In this document: positions 15,715-21,580 of the stretch, piece by piece | Position numbering within the stretch: the first letter of the stretch is position 1 | Layout: the number at the start of each line of letters is the position of its first letter | Assembly: GCA_019313725.1 (NCBI GenBank) | Contig: JAFDAT010000011.1 | Coordinates: 1 to 21,580 of the forward strand | Reading direction: 5' to 3' | Length of the DNA: 21,580 nt | DNA from: Deltaproteobacteria bacterium | GTDB lineage: Bacteria > Desulfobacterota > Desulfobacteria > Desulfobacterales > B30-G6 | Notes under the pieces: model-generated | Seen by the model: only the letters and a program-made list of their open reading frames with translations | The model's database searches: none | Told to the model about the DNA's origin: nothing | Program-made: the position numbers and the translations under genes

Positions 15715-17862
15715 CTACATGGCAGAACATTTTTCGATCTGAACCAGACATGTATTGCAGGGAAATGCACCGGCAGGAGACATTTTGTCGGTTGTGAGTA
15801 CATTTGCGCAGCCACCGGAATCGATGCCGCGATCATCGGGAGCATACCACTGCCCCTGGTCAATGCTGGCAACGCCCGGCATGATACGGCGGGTGACGCT
15901 GGCGGTGGTGCGCATGCGGCCCCTCTGGTTGAATACCTGCACCGCATCGCCATCCTGGATATTCCTCTGGTGAGCATCTGCAGCATTCATCCAAAGGTTG
16001 TCATTTCCCCGTTTTTTAAGCGGTTCGATGTTGTCGAATTGAGAGTTGGCCCGCACTTTTGAATGTGGGCTGACGAGTTGTATGGGAAATTTTTGCACCA
16101 GCGGGTCTTTGGGGCCTTCCCATGACGGCAGGTAGGTCGGAATGGCGGGAATGTTCATTTCGGCAAACCGCTGACTGAAAATTTCAACTTTTCCAGAAGG
16201 CGTCGGGAATGGATATTTGTCCGGATTCTCGATCTGTTCCCTAAAGGCAACATGGGCACGTTCCATTTCAAATTCATGCGTACCGGCACTTCTAAGCGTT
16301 TCGAGATTCGGGAACGCGGATTCTGAATCTAAAAAGGTTCTCGGCCATTCCTCGTCGGAAACGTCGTTGTAGTTGTCGATGCCCATACGTTGGGCGATTT
16401 CCGAAAATATTTCAAGATCAGATTTTACCCCGGGAGGAGCATCGAGAATCTTTGACATATTGATGCAGTACGGTCCGCCAATAAAGGGTTGTCCGATATC
16501 TTCCCCTTCAAAAAAGTGTTTGACCGGCAGCACGATATCCGCATATCGGGCGGTTGGCGTGAGAAAAAGCTCGTGGGTGACCACAAAATCCACCTGCATC
16601 AAGGCCTGCTTGCCTTTGTTCAGGTTAAGATTCTGGTTCAGCAGGTTGCAGCCAACGATGTACAGCAGTTTGCATTCCGGGTGTTTAGCCTGCGCGGTTT
16701 GACCGAGCAGGGCATCGTACAGGCCGGTAAAATGCAACTCATGGTGCCGGGTATCGGGAACGGGCAGGGTCGCATCAATAAATCCCATGTCAACAGTGTC
16801 GGGCCCGCCCGCAGTATAGCCGCCTTCGATACCCATGTTTCCGGTGATTGCCGAAAGCGTCGATACCGCACGGTGAAACTGTTCGCCAAATGCGGTTCGC
16901 CCGGGAGCCCAACCCGCAATGAGTGAAGCCGGTTTGTTTTCTGCATAGTCCCTGGCAAGATTGACGATGGATTCTACGGGTGTGCCACAAATGGGATGGG
17001 CCCAATCGGGACTTTTCGGCACACCGTCTGTCGCTCCGGTCACATAGTCATGGAACTTTTCAAACCCATGCGTATACCGCTCAATATAGCGTCCATCCAA
17101 CAAATCTTCCTCGATCATGACATAAGCCATGGCTATCAGCAAAGCCGTATCCGTCCCGGGTTTTACCGGGATCCATTCATCCGCCAATGCATGACAGGTC
17201 GGGTTTTGGCGCGGGTCGACACAAACGATTCTGATCCCGGCCTTTTTTGCCCGTGCAAGGTAGGGTATCGTATCCGGGCCGAATCGGGTTTCCAGGGGAT
17301 TCCAGCCCCACAGGATAATGCTTTTAGAGGAGAGCAGGTTGTCACGGGTACTGCCGGTGGCAGCTGTTCCAAAAGTGGCCAGTGCGGACTGGAGAGCCCC
17401 TTCGCAGGAAGGGTCACCCCAGGTGGTCGTGCATTTACCCAAAAGACCGAAAAAGCGCTGGGTTACAGTGGGTGTATTGTGGAGGGCTGCCATAGACCCG
17501 GTATTGGTGACAAAATAGAGTGACTCCGTTCCGAATTGCACTATCGTGTGCCGTATTTTTTCTGCGATGGTCTCCAGCGCTTCATTCCAGGATATGGGTT
17601 TGAAATCTCCATTTCCTCTTGCGCCGATACGTTTGAGCGGCTGCATCAGACGGTCCGGATGGGAAACCACGGATTTTTGCGCCAGTCCACGGGGACAGGC
17701 TTGGATATTCAGGCCTTTTCGATTTTCGGTGCTGATATGGGCGATTTTTTCATCGCGAATGTGTACCTTCAGGAGGCAGCGGCCGCCACAGTCGTAAGAG
17801 CATGTTGTTGTGACAATTTGATCGTCCCTGCGACCATTGGTTTTTGTTTGCATTGAGTGCAT
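15715..17862 (-). CDS. Molybdopterin oxidoreductase, DMSO-reductase family catalytic subunit (B)
   Basis: This 715-residue paralogue of the 8173-10419 protein shares its block order throughout. Cluster cysteines are C21, C25, C29 and C56. TWGDPSCEGA puts S152 at the DmsA ligand position and C153 where the other copy has tyrosine. ILWGWNPLETR, DEWIPVKPGTDTA, GWAPGRTAFGEQ, AITGNMGIEGGY and the GGCANVLTTDKMSPAGAFP end are all present. There is no Tat signal, so it should be cytoplasmic. ATG 17862 is preferred: AGGAG lies 11 bases upstream, while the longer frame from 17910 would read through a repeat carrying that site. It has no own Fe-S gene, so it may share the subunit at 10653-11225 or use a free ferredoxin. 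A promoter-like element lies upstream. Confidence 0.88.
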   Translation of the reverse strand: MHSMQTKTNGRRDDQIVTTTCSYDCGGRCLLKVHIRDEKIAHISTENRKGLNIQACPRGLAQKSVVSHPDRLMQPLKRIGARGNGDFKPISWNEALETIAEKIRHTIVQFGTESLYFVTNTGSMAALHNTPTVTQRFFGLLGKCTTTWGDPSCEGALQSALATFGTAATGSTRDNLLSSKSIILWGWNPLETRFGPDTIPYLARAKKAGIRIVCVDPRQNPTCHALADEWIPVKPGTDTALLIAMAYVMIEEDLLDGRYIERYTHGFEKFHDYVTGATDGVPKSPDWAHPICGTPVESIVNLARDYAENKPASLIAGWAPGRTAFGEQFHRAVSTLSAITGNMGIEGGYTAGGPDTVDMGFIDATLPVPDTRHHELHFTGLYDALLGQTAQAKHPECKLLYIVGCNLLNQNLNLNKGKQALMQVDFVVTHELFLTPTARYADIVLPVKHFFEGEDIGQPFIGGPYCINMSKILDAPPGVKSDLEIFSEIAQRMGIDNYNDVSDEEWPRTFLDSESAFPNLETLRSAGTHEFEMERAHVAFREQIENPDKYPFPTPSGKVEIFSQRFAEMNIPAIPTYLPSWEGPKDPLVQKFPIQLVSPHSKVRANSQFDNIEPLKKRGNDNLWMNAADAHQRNIQDGDAVQVFNQRGRMRTTASVTRRIMPGVASIDQGQWYAPDDRGIDSGGCANVLTTDKMSPAGAFPCNTCLVQIEKCSAM

Positions 17863-17873
17863 CGAGCGGTCTT

Positions 17874-17988
17874 CTCCTTTTACCGGCAGCGTTCGGGATC
17901 CTTGCGGCACTGTGCGCGATCCAGGCCATCGGTTTAGCAGCGTTTAAGGCTAATCATACACTTTTTCTATATCGTTGCAAACGGCCAT
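17874..17988 (-). repeat. 115-bp direct repeat, copy A (promoter-leader segment of the molybdoenzyme gene)
   Basis: This segment matches 19490-19604 with 3 differences over 115 bases. On the minus strand it runs from a promoter-like region through a leader of about 70 bases to an AAAGGAG ribosome-binding site serving the molybdoenzyme start at 17862. Similarity between the copies stops right after the binding site. Confidence 0.9.
17953..17980 (-). promoter_or_regulatory. Sigma-70-like promoter in repeat copy A
   Basis: On the minus strand TTGCAA (17980-17975) and TATGAT (17958-17953) are 16 bases apart. They point toward the molybdoenzyme gene, whose ribosome-binding site lies about 75 bases on. 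The same boxes occur in repeat copy B. The call rests on box resemblance only. Confidence 0.4.
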
Positions 17989-18020
17989 CGAAGAAGCAAA
18001 GGGACGGCATGAGATGGGTG

Positions 18021-19118
18021 TTATGATAAGCTCCAAACCCATTTTTTAAGCATCGCGTCTTGAAATTGAAACGTATCATTTTTGGATAGTATCTCTTTTT
18101 TAACGAGTGACACCAACGCTCTTTGAAGGACTGACCCTGAATTAAAGCCGACACGTTGAAGCTGTTCGGCAGCATATATGCTCATACCTCCTGTTTCAAC
18201 GAGCAACCGCAAAGCTTTTTTCTGATTCAAGGTCAGCAGGTCCCAAAGAACAATGAATTGGTTCTTTTGCCGGGTCATGATTGATTTTTGGATTTCATCA
18301 AGAACATCAATACTGACAGTGGTGGAACGCCACAGGTCAAATAAAAACTGCTGAATATACACGGGCTGATAATCGCAGCGTTCAACGATATCGGTAATCA
18401 ATCCCTCAGCAATAGTGACATTCTTTTTTTTGAAAAGCTTTTGTGCCCAATCGACATAATGACAGATTTCGATTTTTTCGAGTGGATAGCTTCGAGCCAT
18501 CTTGTAAAAGGCACGTTTTGCCGAATCAAACATCTCCATCAGAATGTGCTTCTGGCTGCCTGAAAAGATATAACTGATGTTTCGATGCCCCTGAATCACT
18601 TTGCGGAGGCGCTTTTCAAAAGCCTTTTCTGAATATTTGGCCACTTCCTGAAACTCGTCGAAAACGACCATTAATTTGTGTTTGGTTGCGTATGAAGATA
18701 GGAGGTTTAGAACCTTTTCCAGGTACTCAGGCTTCTCCCTCGGCTGAATCGATGCTGAAAGGGTTGGCAAATTGGTAATAGGATCGATGCTGCCGGTTAT
18801 CTTAAGACCGGCCATCTGTTTTAAAATCCGTTCAAGTTTTGATTCTATTTGCGTAAGGCCGGTCAGGATGGCGTCGATAAAATCATTTTCATCAAGTGTG
18901 CCGTACAGATCGATATAAACAGCTTGGACCCTGGGCCTTGCTTTTTTGAGATTATAGACCACCTGACGCAAAAGAGAGGTTTTTCCCATACGGCGATGGG
19001 AATACAAAAGAACATTTTGCGAATTTTGCGCATAATAGATCAAATCCTTTTGCTCAGCGATGCGATTACAGAAGGCTTCCCCGGTGACATAATCTGAATA
19101 CGAAAAAGGATTTTCCAT
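18021..19118 (-). CDS. Archaeal-type AAA ATPase (PF01637-like) with C-terminal winged-helix region
   Basis: This 365-residue protein begins MENPFSYSDYVTGEAFCNR, the usual opening of bacterial members of this STAND-like ATPase group, so I prefer ATG 19118 to 19142. The Walker A reads SHRRMGKTS (40-48), with serine where the first glycine normally sits. Walker B is LMVVFDEFQE (about 149-158), and SGSQKHI near 188 looks like sensor 1. The last 80 residues resemble a winged helix-turn-helix. The cellular role of these ATPases is unknown; they often appear as isolated genes in variable regions. It lies between the two 115-bp direct repeats and has lower G+C than the genes to its left. Confidence 0.85.
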   Translation of the reverse strand: MENPFSYSDYVTGEAFCNRIAEQKDLIYYAQNSQNVLLYSHRRMGKTSLLRQVVYNLKKARPRVQAVYIDLYGTLDENDFIDAILTGLTQIESKLERILKQMAGLKITGSIDPITNLPTLSASIQPREKPEYLEKVLNLLSSYATKHKLMVVFDEFQEVAKYSEKAFEKRLRKVIQGHRNISYIFSGSQKHILMEMFDSAKRAFYKMARSYPLEKIEICHYVDWAQKLFKKKNVTIAEGLITDIVERCDYQPVYIQQFLFDLWRSTTVSIDVLDEIQKSIMTRQKNQFIVLWDLLTLNQKKALRLLVETGGMSIYAAEQLQRVGFNSGSVLQRALVSLVKKEILSKNDTFQFQDAMLKKWVWSLS

Positions 19119-19336
19119 AGAGATGATCTGCCCATTACACATTACGTGAATACGCGTTTGATGTATCTACATTTTGCGTAATAAGATAATACGTCTTCTT
19201 GACTGCATTGTAAAGGGTAATTGTAAGCTCTGATTGTTTTCAGAGAAAATTTTCTGACATAACCACAAATTTATCCGGTTATGTTGCTATTTTACTTCTG
19301 GATCAGCTGCTGAGGCATCTTGATGAGCAGGCTTGC

Positions 19337-19366
19337 GGGCACCATGTCGCTAAGATCATCGTGCCC
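19337..19366. other. Strong hairpin just after the 37-codon ORF
   Basis: GGGCACCATG (19337-19346) pairs with CATCGTGCCC (19357-19366), leaving one mismatch and a ten-base loop. It starts directly after the stop of the small minus-strand ORF. No T-run follows on either strand, so an intrinsic terminator is not certain; pausing or RNA stability is possible. Confidence 0.4.
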
Positions 19367-19480
19367 CTACCGTGATCGTGGTTGTGTCATTGCAACATGA
19401 GACCCTTTTTTATAGAATGAGGAATTGATAGTTGAAAATTGCGTCAACAGGTAATCTGTGTGCTGTTCATGTATTCTCAT
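19367..19480 (-). CDS. Possible 37-residue protein or truncated gene start
   Basis: ATG 19480 follows a strong AAAAGGAGGG site by seven bases, and promoter-like boxes lie about 90 bases further upstream in repeat copy B. The peptide begins MRIHEQHTDYLLTQFS and ends in a stop at 19369-19367. No domain is recognisable. A hairpin follows directly. It could be a real small protein, a leader peptide, or the stub of a gene replaced by the insertion that brought in the ATPase gene. The good expression signals come from the duplicated segment, so translation does not prove function. Confidence 0.35.
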   Translation of the reverse strand: MRIHEQHTDYLLTQFSTINSSFYKKGSHVAMTQPRSR

Positions 19481-19489
19481 TTTGATGCC

Positions 19490-19604
19490 CTCCTTTTACG
19501 GACAGCGTTCGGGATCCTTGCGGCACTGTGCGCGATCCAGGCCATCGGTTTAGCGGCGTTTAAGGCTAATCATACACTTTTTCTATATCGTTGCAAACGG
19601 CCAT
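19490..19604 (-). repeat. 115-bp direct repeat, copy B
   Basis: This segment matches 17874-17988 with 3 differences. It carries the same promoter-like boxes, leader and AAAAGGAG site, and ends next to the 37-codon ORF rather than the molybdoenzyme gene. The distance between copies is 1616 bases, enclosing the ATPase gene. Confidence 0.9.
19569..19596 (-). promoter_or_regulatory. Sigma-70-like promoter in repeat copy B
   Basis: TTGCAA (19596-19591) and TATGAT (19574-19569) repeat the arrangement of copy A with the same 16-base spacing. They point toward the 37-codon ORF and, further on, the ATPase gene. Confidence 0.35.
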
Positions 19605-20136
19605 ATATCAATGATCAATAGCGGTTGTTAAAAAATAGCTGGGTACTTTTGGGATACTTTTTGTCGATTTAGGACAATTTTCTAAAGTCCGATACTCCAA
19701 CAATTCGAAATATCTAAATGTGTAAGCTACAAACGGAAATCAACACCTCTGAAAGCACTAACTGACAGTTGATTTGATCATTTCTAATGTGATATTAATA
19801 TCTTAGACTCAACAATCTTCTAATTTGGGAAATCTCCGAATTTGCTGTAATCTTTATCGGCACCGGTCCCAGCAACATTGATATTGCCGATTCTAATCTT
19901 TGAAAAAGCATGAGGAATATTTTAACCGGTATTATACTGGAGCATTCTGGGATTGAAAATTTTAAGTAAAATGATGTGAGATCCTGAAGAATACCATTTA
20001 TAGTCCTGAAATAATAGAAAAATGGACTATGGCAAGTAGTCCTTGGTTTCAATCCCAGTAAATTTCTTGAATCTTGCTGGAAGAGTCTGTTTCTGATATT
20101 CATCACATCACATACCTTACAAAAATTGAACTCATT

Positions 20137-21102
20137 ATGAATTTTATCTCTTTTATAGTCTTCATCCCTCTCCAGATAATATTTCTCCCAATAGGTTTGC
20201 TTGGTATTATGCTCGTAGCATACAAACAAATGGTTATCAGTAAGCAGTTAGGAGTCTCTCAGACAGCAATTGAAGTCCTTAACGGGCGTTGGACAATGCA
20301 TGTGTTCGGCATTCGCCAGGACAAGGCTACTGAAATACTGGCTAAATCATTGCCGAATACTTCGACGAAAGGGCTGTGGTTCTGTCTCTTACCCTTGTGG
20401 GTTAAGTACAAGATTAGCAATCGGCTTTTCGGCTATCCGCGAGTTCCCAATGAAGGTAAAGAGGGAATCGCTGATATCGTCGTTGCGAGGACGCTTTATT
20501 TTGATAGGATTATTGATCAATTAGCTGACGATATTGCGCAGTTCGTCGTGTTGGGCGCTGGATACGACACTCGGGCATACAGCGGGCTGAAAAATCGAGG
20601 ACTTACTTTCTTCGAATTAGACCAGCCCATGACACAGAAGCTGAAGGTTACATCTCTTCGCGTTGCTGGCATCGATCCAAGCCACGTTAAATTCGTGTCA
20701 GTTGACTTCAGTCATGAGAGTATCTTCGAGAAACTTCGAGCAAAGGGTTACGATCCTAACAAAAAGACAATCTTCCTATGGGAAGGTGTGACTCTTTACT
20801 TAACTGAGGCCGATGTGCGCAAAACACTACAGGATATCAAGGGAAACGCAGCGCCGGGAAGCGCTGTCATAGCTGACTTTTATGGGGATAGGATGATCCA
20901 AGCTGGATCGGGTTATGTCGGCAGAAAGGCCTTAGGGTACACCAATGAAGAGTTTGGCTTCGGTCTCCCCTTTGCAACGAATTTCGAGAATACTTTAAAG
21001 GGTTTTCTTGATAGCAAAAACTTAAAACTGGGACAGACATATTTTATGGGTAGGTCCAACACCAAAGGACCATTCATGGTTGTTGCCGAGGTGCACATCT
21101 AA
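20137..21102 (+). CDS. Membrane-anchored class I SAM-dependent methyltransferase (TIGR00027/LCM-like)
   Basis: This 321-residue protein begins with a hydrophobic segment, about residues 2-28, predicted to anchor it in the inner membrane. A soluble domain like the leucine carboxyl methyltransferase/TIGR00027 group follows. FVVLGAGYDTRAYSG is the SAM-binding loop, FFELDQP the acidic residue after strand 2, VKFVSVDFSHE follows, and IFLWEGVTLYLTEADV is the family's signature after strand 4. Substrate unknown. The frame extends to a TTG at 20074, but ATG 20137 starts directly before the hydrophobic segment as in relatives; the ribosome-binding site is weak. G+C is low, like its surroundings. The gap to 21282 is 180 bases with only the next gene's binding site. 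Confidence 0.82.
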   Translation: MNFISFIVFIPLQIIFLPIGLLGIMLVAYKQMVISKQLGVSQTAIEVLNGRWTMHVFGIRQDKATEILAKSLPNTSTKGLWFCLLPLWVKYKISNRLFGYPRVPNEGKEGIADIVVARTLYFDRIIDQLADDIAQFVVLGAGYDTRAYSGLKNRGLTFFELDQPMTQKLKVTSLRVAGIDPSHVKFVSVDFSHESIFEKLRAKGYDPNKKTIFLWEGVTLYLTEADVRKTLQDIKGNAAPGSAVIADFYGDRMIQAGSGYVGRKALGYTNEEFGFGLPFATNFENTLKGFLDSKNLKLGQTYFMGRSNTKGPFMVVAEVHI

Positions 21103-21282
21103 GAGGGTTTGTCTTTATTTTTATAACACTTGATCAACTCAAGCCTACGGCTATGCATTGACAGTATTTCCCAAAATAGTTTCAGAAGAATATCATTTCT
21201 ATTCTTTTAAATTTACATTATGATCCTCTTTTGTTTGATCAAGTCATCTTTCCTTGAAATCCATAATATTTGGAGAACTCAA

Positions 21283-21580
21283 ATGGAATTACCAATATAC
21301 CAGATTGATGCATTTTCATCGGATGTATTTAAAGGCAATCCCGCAGCGGTTTGCCCTCTATCTGAATGGCTACCCGATGAAACAATGCAATCCATTGCAG
21401 AAGAGAACAATTTGTCTGAAACCGCCTTTTTTGTACCTATGGACGATAATTTTTATATCCGATGGTTTACACCGGTAAGCGAGGTGGATTTATGCGGCCA
21501 TGCAACATTGGGCTCCGCTTACGTGTTATTCAATATTCTTGGCTATAAAAATGAGACCATACGATTTGATTCAAAATCTG
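21283..21580 (+). CDS. PhzF-family isomerase/epimerase, N-terminal part
   Basis: The frame runs off the right edge after 99 codons. It begins MELPIYQIDAFSSDVFKGNP with the PhzF opening, followed by AEENNLSETAFF carrying the conserved glutamate (E47), the catalytic acid of PhzF proteins, and then WFTPVSEVDLCGHATLG. Most members are isomerases of unknown substrate; involvement in phenazine synthesis should not be assumed without other phz genes. GGAG (21272-21275) lies seven bases upstream of the ATG. Confidence 0.93.
   Translation, partial: MELPIYQIDAFSSDVFKGNPAAVCPLSEWLPDETMQSIAEENNLSETAFFVPMDDNFYIRWFTPVSEVDLCGHATLGSAYVLFNILGYKNETIRFDSKS

Larger units (their letters stand above)
19143..20136. 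other. Nearly gene-free, A+T-rich spacer of about 1 kb
   Basis: Apart from repeat copy B, its promoter-like boxes and a 37-codon ORF, listed separately, I see no convincing gene. Around 19799-19969 the plus strand reads a protein-like stretch containing EFAVIFIGTGPSNID with one in-frame TGA (19901-19903), and the opposite strand is open over 19795-20229. I cannot assign either to a family. This may be a decayed gene end. Confidence 0.5.

Noticed and set aside
17879..17988. Riboswitch (fluoride, molybdenum cofactor or cyclic di-GMP) in the duplicated leader
   Set aside because: Short resemblances such as TTAAACGCTGC were considered, but the required stems and core order of these classes are not present.
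17929..18026. Plus-strand frame reading AFGILAALCAIQAIGL, present in both 115-bp copies
   Set aside because: The hydrophobic peptide comes from translating the repeat; the opposite strand reads as promoter, leader and binding site, and the frame has no supported start.
19795..20229. Minus-strand 144-codon frame overlapping the methyltransferase start
   Set aside because: No recognisable domain or binding site, and it runs into a supported gene on the other strand.

Overview
The window looks like accessory catabolic sequence from an anaerobic, probably sulfate-reducing, member of the Desulfobacterota. I infer this from the gene families and the codon style, not from a marker gene. The families are an MttB-type methyltransferase, DMSO-reductase-family molybdoenzymes without export signals, four-cluster ferredoxin subunits, a DUF1638 protein and acyl-CoA carboxylase/dehydrogenase genes. 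No rRNA, tRNA or CRISPR array is visible.

Layout: 1-339 is the 3' end of an mttB-like gene. 439-8054 is a plus-strand catabolic block. It holds a GMC-type FAD oxidoreductase with a four-cysteine motif, a broken acyl-CoA dehydrogenase locus, a three-gene biotin-dependent acyl-CoA carboxylase (carboxyltransferase, biotin carboxylase, biotin carrier) and a TIGR03084-type DinB-like protein. 8173-10419 encodes a molybdopterin oxidoreductase. 10653-14721 is a cassette of three genes: a DmsB-like Fe-S subunit, an AhpD/CMD-fold protein lacking CxxC, and a DUF1638-hydantoinase/ASKHA fusion. The cassette lies between two inverted copies of a 91-bp repeat that differ at only 4 positions; a third, diverged copy sits at 2876-3110.

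14861-15498 is a minus-strand vapBC-type toxin-antitoxin pair. 15715-17862 (minus) is a second, paralogous molybdopterin oxidoreductase. Upstream of it, a 115-bp segment that looks like promoter, leader and ribosome-binding site occurs twice (17874-17988 and 19490-19604). The copies flank an archaeal-type AAA ATPase gene, and the distal copy leads into a 37-codon ORF. From about 17.9 kb onward base composition drops toward A+T. The window ends with a membrane-anchored SAM methyltransferase and the start of a PhzF-family gene.

How the genes may work together (inference): the GMC dehydrogenase, acyl-CoA dehydrogenases and carboxylase fit stepwise oxidation and CoA-linked carboxylation of a branched or terpenoid-like substrate. 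The cytoplasmic molybdenum enzymes plus one Fe-S subunit could supply a hydroxylation, transhydroxylation or reduction step. The DUF1638-ASKHA fusion may be an ATP-driven activator. The repeats, the deletion-fused dehydrogenase pseudogene and the toxin-antitoxin pair show that the region has been rearranged.
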